DNA from: Nodosilinea sp. FACHB-131
GTDB taxonomy: Bacteria; Cyanobacteriota; Cyanobacteriia; Phormidesmidales; Phormidesmidaceae
Direction: 5' to 3'
Assembly: GCF_014695395.1 (NCBI RefSeq)
Contig: NZ_JACJOF010000016.1
Location: forward strand, 1-64,000
DNA length: 64,000 nucleotides
Below are positions 55,601 to 64,000 of this stretch, in pieces. A program made the translations under genes and the position numbers. The first letter of the stretch is position 1. Each line of letters starts with the position of its first letter. The notes beneath the pieces were generated by a model, which had not been told where the DNA came from, did not search any database, and saw only the letters and a list, made by a program, of their open reading frames with translations.

Positions 55601-56902
55601 ATGTCTAACCAGCACTCAAAGTTTAGTTATCCTATGCTGCCAGTGAATACTCGTCGATCGCGGCAGGTTTTGGGGGCCGCCCTCACCCTGTCGCTAGCTG
55701 TAGCGGCCTGTAGTCGACCGGCACCAGACGCTATGACCGGCCCCCCGGCGGTGCAGGTGCAGGTGCAGGAGCTTCAGCCCGGTACCTTCGAGGAAAGCTC
55801 TGATTTTGTTGGGGCTTTGGAGGCTGAGCAGCGCATTGAGCTCAAACCAGAGGTTGAGGGCCGCGTCACTCAGGTGCTAGCCGACTCTGGCAGTGCCGTT
55901 GCCAAGGGGCAGCCCATAGTGCAGCTCAGCACTAACCAGGTGCAGTCTGAGGTGGCGGCGAATCAGGCGGCTGCTCAGGCAGCTGGTTTTGGGCGCAATG
56001 CTGCTCAGGCCCAAGTCGATGCGGCTCAGGCAGAGTTAGCCCGTGCCCAGGCTGATGTCGAGCTAGCCACAGCTGACTTTGGCCGCACCGAACGCCTGGT
56101 GGGGGCCGGAGCGCTGAGCCGTCAAGAGTTGGACAATGCCCGAAACCAGCTAAACGTTGCCCAGGCTGCCCAACGCCAGGCCTCAGACAATGTGCGAGCT
56201 GCCCAGGCTCAGCTACAGCAGGCGCTCTCAACCTTTGAACAGGCCCAGGCTCAGGTGGACGTCAGCCAGGCAGATGTTGGCTTCAAGCAAGTAGTGGCTC
56301 CGGTGGCGGGCTTTTTGGGTGATGTGTCACTCAAGGTCGGTGACTATGTACAGGCAGGGGACACCCTGGCCACCATTACTCAGAACAGCGCCCTGCTTTT
56401 GCGCATTCAGGTGCCGACTACCCGAGCCAGCCAGTTGCGAACGGGCATTCCGGTAGAGCTGCTTAGCCCTGACACGGGTGAACCCCTGGCTACGGGAAGC
56501 GTCAGCTTTATCTCGCCTGAGGTGGATGGCGAGGGTCAATCGATTTTGGTCAAAGCTCGCTTTCCTAACGAGGCGGGCAATTTGCGCGATGGTCAGTTTG
56601 TGCGAGCGCGACTGATCTGGAGTACTACCGCTACGCTGCTGGTACCCACGGTGGCAGTTACCCGCATCGCCGGGCAGAGCTTTGTGTTTGTGGCCACCGA
56701 TCAGCCTCAGGAAGACGGTCAAACCCTGCGGGTAGCCACTCAGCGACCGGTACAGCTTGGGCCAATCCAGGGAGGAAACTACCAGGTGATTGAGGGTCTA
56801 GAAGCCGGAGACGAGGTAATTGTGACCAACATTCTACAGCTGCAAGACGGCAGGCCGATTGACTCTAAGGCCCAGGCTTCAGCTACGCCCTCGCCTGATT
56901 GA
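55601..56902 (+). CDS. RND efflux periplasmic adaptor (membrane fusion) lipoprotein
   Basis: A 433-residue adaptor linking the RND pump to an outer-membrane channel. A lipoprotein signal ends VAACSRP with Cys37 (or Cys26 if it starts at the ATG 55634). Then a biotinyl-lipoyl half (LEAEQRIELKPEVEGRVTQV), a long Ala/Gln-rich coiled-coil hairpin (about 110-230, repeated AQAQVD-type units), a second lipoyl half (VAPVAGFLGDVSLKVGDYV) and the beta-barrel. It precedes the pump by 110 bases. Confidence 0.94.
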   Translation: MSNQHSKFSYPMLPVNTRRSRQVLGAALTLSLAVAACSRPAPDAMTGPPAVQVQVQELQPGTFEESSDFVGALEAEQRIELKPEVEGRVTQVLADSGSAVAKGQPIVQLSTNQVQSEVAANQAAAQAAGFGRNAAQAQVDAAQAELARAQADVELATADFGRTERLVGAGALSRQELDNARNQLNVAQAAQRQASDNVRAAQAQLQQALSTFEQAQAQVDVSQADVGFKQVVAPVAGFLGDVSLKVGDYVQAGDTLATITQNSALLLRIQVPTTRASQLRTGIPVELLSPDTGEPLATGSVSFISPEVDGEGQSILVKARFPNEAGNLRDGQFVRARLIWSTTATLLVPTVAVTRIAGQSFVFVATDQPQEDGQTLRVATQRPVQLGPIQGGNYQVIEGLEAGDEVIVTNILQLQDGRPIDSKAQASATPSPD

Positions 56903-57012
56903 CGAAACTATTTGCTGCTTGACGACTGCTCGGCGTCTGCGTGGCGCAATTTGCAAAGCGATTTCTCAGGAATCAAAGCTCTTCTACCCCCTAAGCCCCC
57001 GGTATTTCACCC

Positions 57013-60000
57013 ATGGCGCTGTTCTCCATTGCTGACAACTTTATTCGTCGCCCGGTGCTCACTACCGTGTGCACCCTGCTAATTGTGATGGCAGGGGCGA
57101 TCGCGATTCCGCTACTGCCCATCGAGCAATTGCCCGAAATCGCGCCCCTACAGATCTCGGTAGCGGCCAACTACACGGGAGCCGATGCTGAGACCGTAGA
57201 AAACAACGTCACTACGGTGCTGGAGCGTGAGATCAACGGCGTGGAGGGGATGGAGTTCATCACCTCCAGCAGTACTAACACTGGCCAGAGCAGCATCAAC
57301 GTTGTGTTTCAGCCGGGACAGGATAAAGATTTTGCTCAGGTGAATGTGCAAAACCGAGTGTCTCGGGCTGAGCCCCAGCTGCCGCCGGAGGTGAGCCAGC
57401 TGGGGGTAACGGTAAACGCCCAGTCGCCTAGTATTTTGCTGGTGTATCGCTTCTTTACCGATGACGATCGCTACGACACACTGTTCCTGAGCAATTACGC
57501 CGATCTATTCATTCTCGATGAGATGAAGCAGATCAACGGTGTGGGTAACGCTGAGGTGTTTGGGGCGGGTCGTTATGCGATGCGCCTGTGGCTTGACCCT
57601 ACTGCCTTAGCAAGTCAGTCGCTCACCCCCGGTGATGTGGTAACAGCCCTGCAAGAGCAAAACGTGCAGGTGGGAGGCGGCTCAGTTGGGGCACCGCCGG
57701 TGGACAGCAGCCAAGCTTACCAGTACACGGTGCGGTTGCCCGGTCGCCTAGAGGAGGTGAGCGAGTTTGAGAATCTAGTGGTGAAGGTGGGCGAAAGCGG
57801 CAATCTGGTGCGACTGCGGGATGTCGGTCGGGCTGAGCTAGGTGCCCAGGACTACAGCTTTGATGCCAAAACGGGCGGCAAGCTAGCAGCCGGTCTGCTG
57901 GTATATCAGCTGCCGGGCAGTAACGCTCTACAGGTCGCTCAGGCCGTGCGCGATCGCATCGCTGAACTTCAGGCAAGCTTTCCACCGGGTCTCAGGGCCG
58001 AGCTGGTGTTCGATACCACTGACTTTGTGCGGGTATCCCTCGAAGAGGTGCTGATTACCCTGGTAACAGCGATCGTCCTGGTGTTGCTGATTTTGTTTAT
58101 CTTCTTGCAGGACTGGCGGTCGACTATCATCCCGGCGATCGCAATTCCCGTCTCGCTGATCGGCACCATGGCCTTTTTGCTGGTATTCGGATTTTCCATC
58201 AACACCTTGACCCTGTTTGGCTGCATTCTGGCCTCGGGCGTGGTGGTGGACGATGCGATCGTCATTGTGGAGGCGATCGCTGCCAAGATTGACCAGGGCA
58301 TGCGCCCCCGCTTAGCTGCCCTCGATGCTATGCAGGAGCTGGCTGGAGCGGTGGTGGCCACCAGTCTAGTGCTGATGGCGGTGTTTATTCCAGTGGCGTT
58401 TTTCCCGGGCAGCACCGGCAAGATCTACCAGCAGTTTGCTCTTACCATCGCCTTCGCTATTTTGGTGTCGACGTTTAACGCTCTCAGCTTTTCGCCTGCC
58501 ATGTCGGCCCTGCTGCTGCGACCAACGCCTCCCGGCCCACGCAGTAGCCTCTTGGGGCGGTTCTTTGATCGCTTCAACATCTTCCTGGGGTGGATAACTG
58601 AGCGCTACCGACGCTTGGTGCGAGTGCTGATTCGGCTGCGCTATGGGGTGTTGGCACTGTTTGCCGTGGGCCTGGTGCTAATGTTCTTCATGCTGCGCTT
58701 GGTGCCCACGGGCTTTGTGCCCGAAGAAGACCAGGGCTATTTTCTGGGCATTGTGCAGGCCCCTGACGGGGTCTCGCTGGAATACACCAAGCAGGTCATG
58801 GGGCGGGCCGATGAGCTAATCTCCCAATTTCCGGAGGTGACTAGCACCTTTATGCTGTCGGGGTTTGGCTTTGACGGACCATCGCCCAATCGGGGGGTAT
58901 TTTTTGCCACCCTGGCTCCCTGGGAGGAGCGGCGTGGCACTGAGTCGACCGTCGCGGGGTTATTGCCCAAGGTTAATGGAGCGCTATCTGGCATTCAAGA
59001 GGCGCTAGTAATTGCCTTTAACGCTCCACCCGTGCCGGGCTTTAGCCCCACAGGTGCGCTGGAGATGCAGCTGCAAGACCGCAGTGGCAACCAGATGACC
59101 ATCGACCAGTTTTTGGGCAACGCTTACGAAATTATGGGACTGGCTAACCAGTCACCCGCCTCCATGGGGGTCTTCACTCAGTTCACCGCCAGCTCGCCCC
59201 AGGTGCAGGCAGATATTAACCGCGATCGCCTTAAGGCGCTCGATGTGGACATTAGCGAGGCGCTGAGTACTGTGGGCACCTATCTGGGGTCCCGCTACGT
59301 CAACGACTTTACCAGCGGTGGGCGCAACTACCGCGTCTATGTGCAGGCTGAGCAAGAAGCCCGCAACGAACCGTCTGATGTCAATAATATCTACGTGCGA
59401 TCGCGTCAGGGTACTATGGTGCCCCTAGGAGAGGTGGTCACTCTGAGCGAGGTGGTCGGCCCATCTACCATCAACCACTTCAATCTGCTGCGATCGATCA
59501 AGCTAGAGGGGATGCCCGCGCCGGGGGCTAGCTCCGGCCAGCTGATCGCGGCTATGGGTGATGCCCATACCCAGGCGGCGCTACCAGTCGTAGCTCAGGA
59601 CTGGCAGGGCACTGCCCGCGAAGAAATTGCCTCTGGCGGCCTCTCAACCGTGATCTTTGGCCTTGGGGTGCTGGTTGTGTTTTTGGTGCTGGCAGCCCAG
59701 TACGAGAACTACATCGACCCGATTATTATTTTGCTGACGGTGCCGTTGGCAATTTTGGGGGCGCTGGTGTTTCTGTTTTTGCGCGGGCTAGAGCTCAATG
59801 TCTATGCTCAGGTAGGGATGGTCATGTTAATTGGCCTCGCCAGCAAAAATGCCATTCTGATTGTGGAGTTTGCTAACCAGGCCAGAAGTCAGGGTTTGGG
59901 ATTGGTGCCTGCTGCAATTGCCGCCGCCGAGCAGCGATTTCGCCCAATCATCATGACGGCGATTTCATCACTGGTAGGCTTCTTTCCGCTGCTGATCGCC

Positions 60001-60285
60001 ACTGGGGCGGGTAGCGCCAGCCGCTGGTCGGTCGGCTACACGGTGTTTGGGGGGCTGCTGGTAGCGACAGTGCTGAGCCTGCTAGTAGTGCCGGTGCTCT
60101 ACGTGCTGCTTAAGGGCCTAGAAGACCGGCTGTTTCGCGTTGGGCCAGGGGCACCGCCGACTGCGACTACCTCAACCAACTTCAGCAACGACGGCTCTCG
60201 TTCCCTAGACGAAGACGAGGCCATGGCACCGATGCGATTTGTGGAGCAACCCCCCCGGGAATCGCAGGGGGAGAACCCTGCTTAG
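57013..60285 (+). CDS. RND family efflux pump (HAE1/AcrB type)
   Basis: A 1090-residue inner-membrane proton antiporter of the hydrophobe/amphiphile class. It starts FIRRPVLTTVCTLLIVMAGA, and the transmembrane proton-relay Asp pair is in GVVVDDAIVIVEAIAAKI. The second half repeats the plan (LIGLASKNAILIVEFANQAR). Periplasmic docking and porter domains have the expected length. The C-terminal 45 residues are Ser/Asp/Glu-rich and look disordered. No outer-membrane TolC gene follows. Confidence 0.96.
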   Translation: MALFSIADNFIRRPVLTTVCTLLIVMAGAIAIPLLPIEQLPEIAPLQISVAANYTGADAETVENNVTTVLEREINGVEGMEFITSSSTNTGQSSINVVFQPGQDKDFAQVNVQNRVSRAEPQLPPEVSQLGVTVNAQSPSILLVYRFFTDDDRYDTLFLSNYADLFILDEMKQINGVGNAEVFGAGRYAMRLWLDPTALASQSLTPGDVVTALQEQNVQVGGGSVGAPPVDSSQAYQYTVRLPGRLEEVSEFENLVVKVGESGNLVRLRDVGRAELGAQDYSFDAKTGGKLAAGLLVYQLPGSNALQVAQAVRDRIAELQASFPPGLRAELVFDTTDFVRVSLEEVLITLVTAIVLVLLILFIFLQDWRSTIIPAIAIPVSLIGTMAFLLVFGFSINTLTLFGCILASGVVVDDAIVIVEAIAAKIDQGMRPRLAALDAMQELAGAVVATSLVLMAVFIPVAFFPGSTGKIYQQFALTIAFAILVSTFNALSFSPAMSALLLRPTPPGPRSSLLGRFFDRFNIFLGWITERYRRLVRVLIRLRYGVLALFAVGLVLMFFMLRLVPTGFVPEEDQGYFLGIVQAPDGVSLEYTKQVMGRADELISQFPEVTSTFMLSGFGFDGPSPNRGVFFATLAPWEERRGTESTVAGLLPKVNGALSGIQEALVIAFNAPPVPGFSPTGALEMQLQDRSGNQMTIDQFLGNAYEIMGLANQSPASMGVFTQFTASSPQVQADINRDRLKALDVDISEALSTVGTYLGSRYVNDFTSGGRNYRVYVQAEQEARNEPSDVNNIYVRSRQGTMVPLGEVVTLSEVVGPSTINHFNLLRSIKLEGMPAPGASSGQLIAAMGDAHTQAALPVVAQDWQGTAREEIASGGLSTVIFGLGVLVVFLVLAAQYENYIDPIIILLTVPLAILGALVFLFLRGLELNVYAQVGMVMLIGLASKNAILIVEFANQARSQGLGLVPAAIAAAEQRFRPIIMTAISSLVGFFPLLIATGAGSASRWSVGYTVFGGLLVATVLSLLVVPVLYVLLKGLEDRLFRVGPGAPPTATTSTNFSNDGSRSLDEDEAMAPMRFVEQPPRESQGENPA

Positions 60286-60421
60286 GGCTGCGATCGCGAT
60301 CATCGCGACCGGGCAATACTAGAATTTATAGCGTTGATCAAGTTCGTTTAGCATCTGGTGACCAAGGCGCACAGCCGTCCCAGAGCATGGCTCTGGCTCT
60401 CAATACTTCTAAGGAGTCGAT

Positions 60422-61012
60422 ATGGATGAAGGGTCGCAGGCTGACCTAGCTGCTCGCTTAGAGGCGCTAGAGGCCAGGGTAGAAGGCTTTATTCAGCAGG
60501 GGATAACGGAGCGCGTCGCTCGTCTGGAAGACGCGCTAACCCTTGTAACCGACGTGGAACGCTACCAACCCCTTCAGCGGCTGCTTAAGACGGGCAAGCT
60601 GAGGGAGGCTGACGAAGAAACCGTGCGGGTAATTTTGCAGGAGGCAGGCACCCCCGATCGCGAAGACCTAACTCCAGATGCCGTGCGCCTGTTTTCGTGC
60701 AACGTACTGCGGGTGGTCGATCGCCTGTGGACGACTTACACGGGCGGTCGCTTTGGCTTTAGCGTGCAGCTCCAAATTTACCAATCTGTAGGCGGCACCC
60801 TTGAAACAGCGCTGATTCAAGACACCGTCATCCTTAATCGCCTAGCCGAACAGGTTGGCTGGCGGCAAGACGATCAGTGGAAAACGATTGACCAAGCCCG
60901 CCACGATCTAGATGATCCCGTCGGCTGCTATCCCATTATCTGGTGGGATTCTCCCTATGGAGCCAAAATGGTCAACTATTTTCTCAGCCGTCTGTTCACC
61001 TGCCAGCTGTAG
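60422..61012 (+). CDS. GUN4 domain protein
   Basis: A 196-residue protein with an N-terminal coiled coil (about 5-50, LAARLEALEARVEGF) and a GUN4 domain: YQPLQRLLKTGKLREADEET, then LRVVDRLWTTYTGGRFGFSVQ, IYQSVGGT and VGWRQDDQW. GUN4 binds porphyrins and activates magnesium chelatase in chlorophyll synthesis; cyanobacteria also carry several GUN4-domain proteins of unknown role with varied N termini. This one has a coil in place of the usual N-terminal helical bundle, so it may be one of those. A strong AAGGAG ribosome site precedes the ATG. A terminator follows. Confidence 0.87.
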   Translation: MDEGSQADLAARLEALEARVEGFIQQGITERVARLEDALTLVTDVERYQPLQRLLKTGKLREADEETVRVILQEAGTPDREDLTPDAVRLFSCNVLRVVDRLWTTYTGGRFGFSVQLQIYQSVGGTLETALIQDTVILNRLAEQVGWRQDDQWKTIDQARHDLDDPVGCYPIIWWDSPYGAKMVNYFLSRLFTCQL

Positions 61013-61097
61013 CGGTTCGTGAATGGATTAAAAGCTTAGACACAGGGATACAAAGCTTTCATTCTGTCTTTCAGGCCGGTGCTCGAAGCAGCTAAAA

Positions 61098-61130
61098 AAC
61101 ATCGCCACCGAGAGTTCAGTGGCGATGTTT
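61098..61130. terminator. Terminator between GUN4 and the secreted-protein gene
   Basis: aaacatcgccac pairs perfectly with gtggcgatgttt across a 10-base loop, and a T-rich stretch follows. The symmetry (A run on the left, T run on the right) suits both convergent genes. Confidence 0.85.
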
Positions 61131-61187
61131 CGTTGTTTTGGGGTACGCCCATTTTCGAGGGCAAGCTATCTTTTGCCTAGAAGTGGC

Positions 61188-61565
61188 TTACTCTTCTCCG
61201 GTGGTGGGAGTGATGACCTCAGTCGCCTCAATCTGGGGCTGCTGGCGGCGCAGGGCATTTTGCTGCAGAGTGCGGAAATTGAGCGCCTCGTCGCTGATGC
61301 GGCCCCGATGCTGGCGGCTAAAGTCGGTAGAGCTGCGCTCATTCATCAGCACCGCCCGGTGAATCAAATCGAAGGGGCTGCTGCTTTCGCCAAAGATACC
61401 GCCGTTGGCATCGCTGTCCCCAAAGCCTTCATTGGTATCGACGCGCGGGGTGCGGGTTGGGTCGGTGTCCGTGGACTGGGCCAAGGCTGCCGGAGCCAGA
61501 ACTAACAGACTAGCTGCTGCGATCGCAACAGCTACCGGTCTAGAGAGAAAACTTGGGTAAGCCAT
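61188..61565 (-). CDS. Small secreted hypothetical protein
   Basis: A 125-residue protein with a classical signal peptide ending ALAQ (SRPVAVAIAAASLLVLAPAALAQ region, cleavage after ALA). The mature part of about 95 residues is polar: Asp/Thr/Gly-rich at first, then SPFDLIHRAVLMNERSSTDF and Gln/Arg-rich, with no family I know. The ATG at 61563-61565 has an AAGGAG-type site upstream; the in-frame extension before it is not signal-like. Likely periplasmic or exported. Confidence 0.75.
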   Translation of the reverse strand: MAYPSFLSRPVAVAIAAASLLVLAPAALAQSTDTDPTRTPRVDTNEGFGDSDANGGIFGESSSPFDLIHRAVLMNERSSTDFSRQHRGRISDEALNFRTLQQNALRRQQPQIEATEVITPTTGEE

Positions 61566-61706
61566 AGGAGCACTCCTTGACACCATAACAACTAAGACTT
61601 TGGGCACAGGGAAACTGTGCTGCCTACGCTTGCCATTGTAGCGGCTAACTCGCTAGCTGCCGACCCCTATCAGACCAGCTCTGTAACTGGTCGAGTAGAT
61701 CTGGCA

Positions 61707-62624
61707 CTAAGCAATCCGGCGGCGCAGCAGAGGCTGAATTAGCCCTAACGACAGACCACAGAAAACCACCAAAACCGCTAAACAAACCCCCAGTGAAACT
61801 GCCGCAAAAGGCGTTTGCAGCACTGTGTCACCGAAACCCCATGCTGGGTGCAGGTAGACATAGCGAATGGGCTCGATAGCGTAGGTGAGTGGGTTTAAGC
61901 TAGCCACTACCTGTAGCCACTGGGGCATGAACTCCAGCGGTACCAGAGCCGTACTGGAAAATAGCAGGGGCAGGTTTGTCACAAAGATCACCCCGATCAG
62001 CTCAATATGGCCAGGTAGCGCAAAGGTCAACCCTAAGCTGAGGGCCGTCACACCCAGCACCAGCGCCATAACAATAAACAGCACCAGCAGCAGCCCCGGC
62101 AGGCTGGGCAACCCTGCACCGAGCACAGCGCTAAGGCCTAAAATTGCCGCCGTTTGCACCAGGCTCAGGGCGGCAATAAACAGTGCCGACGCCACCACAA
62201 TGGAGTAGCGCGAGGCCAAAGGTGCCACCAAAAACCGGTTCAAAAAGCCAAACTCGCGGTCAAACATCACCGGTAGCCCGGCGTTGAGTGCCCCCCCAAA
62301 GGCGGTGAACACAATGATACCCGCCCCCAAAAACTGGCCGTAGTTGCGACTTTCGCCAAACAGCCCAGCCGGTACGTTTTGAAACAGCGCCCCAAACAGC
62401 ACCAGCCAAATCAGCGGCTGAATTACCCCGGCCACCAGGGTAGTCGGGCGACGCTGAAGCTGGATAAACAGTCGCCGGGTCATAGCTAGGGTCTCTTGCA
62501 CAAAGGCTCCAGAGACCAGCCCTTGGGATTTGATCAGGTCAGCCTTCCAGGCTTTGAGGTCTGAATTTTCAAGGCTGGGGGCAGCCTCGCGCCGGGGGGA
62601 TGGAGTGGGAATAGTGGTGCTCAT
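61707..62624 (-). CDS. ABC-2 type transporter permease (daunorubicin-type)
   Basis: A 305-residue membrane protein with six hydrophobic segments and the ABC-2 family run: FIQLQRRPTTLVAGVIQPLI, MFDREFGFLNRFLVAPLASR and VVASLNPLTYAIEPIRYVYL. It is the membrane partner of the ATPase encoded just upstream on the same strand (9-base gap). Substrate unknown; in cyanobacteria such pairs are often annotated as drug or lipid exporters. Confidence 0.93.
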   Translation of the reverse strand: MSTTIPTPSPRREAAPSLENSDLKAWKADLIKSQGLVSGAFVQETLAMTRRLFIQLQRRPTTLVAGVIQPLIWLVLFGALFQNVPAGLFGESRNYGQFLGAGIIVFTAFGGALNAGLPVMFDREFGFLNRFLVAPLASRYSIVVASALFIAALSLVQTAAILGLSAVLGAGLPSLPGLLLVLFIVMALVLGVTALSLGLTFALPGHIELIGVIFVTNLPLLFSSTALVPLEFMPQWLQVVASLNPLTYAIEPIRYVYLHPAWGFGDTVLQTPFAAVSLGVCLAVLVVFCGLSLGLIQPLLRRRIA

Positions 62625-62633
62625 GGTGTTATC

Positions 62634-63659
62634 CTAGCGTCCCTTCATGGCCTGTTTCTTTTCTTTCTTGAGGTCGCGCTGGCCTACGGCAGCCAGCTCC
62701 GCATCCATCAGGGTGCGGCCTGTGGCGGCCAGGTACACATCGTCAAGGCTAGGGCGCGATTGGGCAATGCCAAACACAGGCAGATTAGCGGCTTTGAGCG
62801 CCTGCTGTACCGTCAACAGCACGTCGGGCTGACGGTCAACTACTAGGTTGAGTGAATTTCCTTGGGCCGCGTTGACGATCACCTCGCGCACAAAGGGCAG
62901 CTCAGCCAGCATGGTGCGGGCGTTGGCAGCCTCCTGGTCGGAGGTGAATTCGCGAATGCGCAGGGTGATGCGATCGCCCCCAATCTTGTCTTTCAAATCG
63001 CTAGGGGTGCCCGCCGAAATCACTCGGCCTCGGTCAATAATCGCCACCCGGTCAGCCAGGGCATCGACCTCTTCGAGGTAATGGCTGGTAATTAAAATCG
63101 TGGTGCCGGCTGCCCGCAGCTGTCGCAGAAAGCTCCACACCGCCGATCGCGTCTCAATATCGAGGCCAACCGTGGGCTCGTCAAGCACCAGCAGATCGGG
63201 CTGATGCAGCAGCCCTAGAGCTAAATCTAGGCGCTTTCTCAAGCCCCCAGAATAGTTGCCGGTCTTTTTGTCGGCCCAGTCACCCAGCTCTAGCAGGTCG
63301 ATCATCTGGTCGATGCGAGGGCCAGACACACTTTTAGGCATGTGGTAAATATCGGCTTGAAGCCGCAATAGCTCGCGTCCGGTGAGTACCTTGTCTAGAG
63401 CAACTTCCTGGGCGATGTAGCCAAGATATTGGCGCACTAGCCGAGGCTGCTCGACTACCGAAACCCCCATTACTTCAAGCGTGCCGCTGTCTGGGGTGGT
63501 CAGGGTGCAGAGGCAGCGAATGGTGGTAGTTTTGCCCGCTCCGTTGGGCCCTAGCAGGCCAAAAATTTCGCCAGGCTCAATGGTGAGCGACACATCGCGC
63601 ACTGCCTCTACCGCCCCGTAGGACTTCTTCAGGTTTTGAATTGTTACCGCCGCGGCCAT
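62634..63659 (-). CDS. ABC transporter ATPase (daunorubicin-resistance DrrA type)
   Basis: About 341 residues. Walker A in LLGPNGAGKTTTIRCLCTL, the LSGG-type motif as NYSGGLRKRLDLALGLL (Tyr-Ser-Gly-Gly, a known variant), Walker B LLVLDEPTVGLD, and the H-loop ITSHYLEEVDALADR. A C-terminal regulatory domain of about 100 residues ends DVYLAATGRTLMDAE, as in DrrA. The ATG at 63657-63659 is used; the upstream TTG is unlikely. It forms a two-gene operon with the permease. Confidence 0.94.
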   Translation of the reverse strand: MAAAVTIQNLKKSYGAVEAVRDVSLTIEPGEIFGLLGPNGAGKTTTIRCLCTLTTPDSGTLEVMGVSVVEQPRLVRQYLGYIAQEVALDKVLTGRELLRLQADIYHMPKSVSGPRIDQMIDLLELGDWADKKTGNYSGGLRKRLDLALGLLHQPDLLVLDEPTVGLDIETRSAVWSFLRQLRAAGTTILITSHYLEEVDALADRVAIIDRGRVISAGTPSDLKDKIGGDRITLRIREFTSDQEAANARTMLAELPFVREVIVNAAQGNSLNLVVDRQPDVLLTVQQALKAANLPVFGIAQSRPSLDDVYLAATGRTLMDAELAAVGQRDLKKEKKQAMKGR

Positions 63660-63899
63660 CTGTAGAGCTAACCCCAAACGTATTGGTTCCTACATTGGTT
63701 ATTCTACAGAACTCCTTTAAGCGAAGGGGGGCAGGATTTTGTTTCTAAATTAGGAATTTGGATTTCGCTTAGCAACCCACCTACCCCTTTACCCTCACAC
63801 AGTGAAGGGTCTGCCGTGACGACATATTGTTCCTATGGGGCCGCTGACGGATTACTAAGCCTGTCTAAAGAAATGCAGAAATTGCTCCACCCATTCCAC
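63660..63899. other. Intergenic region near the right edge
   Basis: About 240 bases of AT-richer sequence carrying, presumably, the ABC operon promoter. A minus-strand stretch of 14 in-frame codons (63858-63899) follows the stop of the edge gene; see findings. Nothing else stands out. Confidence 0.4.
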
Positions 63900-64000
63900 C
63901 TAAAACGGCAGCATACTCACCAGCGGCTTTAAGTGACCCGATAGACTGGCCACTAGGGCACGAGTCATCGGCCAGCTATCGACTACCATGCCAGCCGATA
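63900..64000 (-). CDS. C-terminal end of an unidentified gene (5' end outside window)
   Basis: The minus strand is open from the right edge to a TAG at 63900-63902, giving at least 33 residues ending ALVASLSGHLKPLVSMLPF. The string is protein-like but too short to assign. It is the only open minus-strand frame here. Confidence 0.4.
   Translation of the reverse strand, partial: SAGMVVDSWPMTRALVASLSGHLKPLVSMLPF

Overview
The window is a piece of a cyanobacterial chromosome. It carries photosystem II psbA (D1), allophycocyanin-B apcD, ycf23, ycf35 and a GUN4-domain gene, and it is dense in the HIP1 palindrome GCGATCGC. The base composition is fairly GC-rich. A CAAD domain in ValRS, a glycosyltransferase resembling hormogonium-polysaccharide HpsE, and a DnaB intein at the classic cyanobacterial site together suggest a filamentous Leptolyngbya/Nodosilinea-type organism. 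That last step is inference, because no rRNA is present.

Layout. 1-5500: the 3' half of psbA; a 1.1 kb non-coding stretch holding a decayed AlkD-type DNA-glycosylase pseudogene; a DUF2997-ycf35-ferredoxin cluster; a DUF3038/DUF4335 pair; and a YefM/YoeB toxin-antitoxin pair. 5500-10060: a YqiA-like esterase, leuB, a small conserved hypothetical, the HpsE-like glycosyltransferase and ycf23. 10290-16550: a signalling cluster with a PAS histidine kinase, WrbA on the opposite strand, a CheB with a zinc ribbon, and a CheB and a CheR-PAS-coil-PAS separated by one in-frame stop. 16550-24660: a MITE-like repeat, a probably frameshifted Uma2 gene, dienelactone hydrolase, intein-containing dnaB, pstS with an upstream histidine kinase, and a small membrane protein. 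24880-31300: a MATE exporter, valS with the CAAD membrane domain, a UPF0175/DUF3368 toxin-antitoxin pair and a second Uma2 gene. 31540-36200: dnaK with a 325-residue Tyr/Gly-rich disordered tail, dnaJ, and apcD. 36320-46270: hemL, ftsE, a K+ channel with a zinc ribbon, a sirohydrochlorin chelatase with a His-rich tail, a PolB-like exonuclease, a VOC protein, gyrA and a histone-deacetylase-like enzyme.

46270-51780 is a visibly AT-richer island: WecE-type aminotransferase, glycosyltransferase, rfbB and rfbA. Together RfbA, RfbB and WecE make a complete route to dTDP-4-amino-4,6-dideoxygalactose, which accounts for the lack of rfbC and rfbD. 51780-54160 is a SulP anion transporter operon with two UspA proteins. 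54900-60290 is a TetR-regulated RND efflux system, followed by a GUN4-domain gene, a small secreted protein, a two-gene ABC exporter and the last codons of an unidentified gene.

The most interesting points are: the DnaK with a FUS-like low-complexity tail; the CheB/CheR pair split by a single stop codon; a G-quadruplex-forming intergenic repeat in three copies; the full-length DnaB intein; and the decayed AlkD gene. I found no CRISPR array, tRNA, rRNA or intact transposase gene, and nothing I would call a clearly new defence system.
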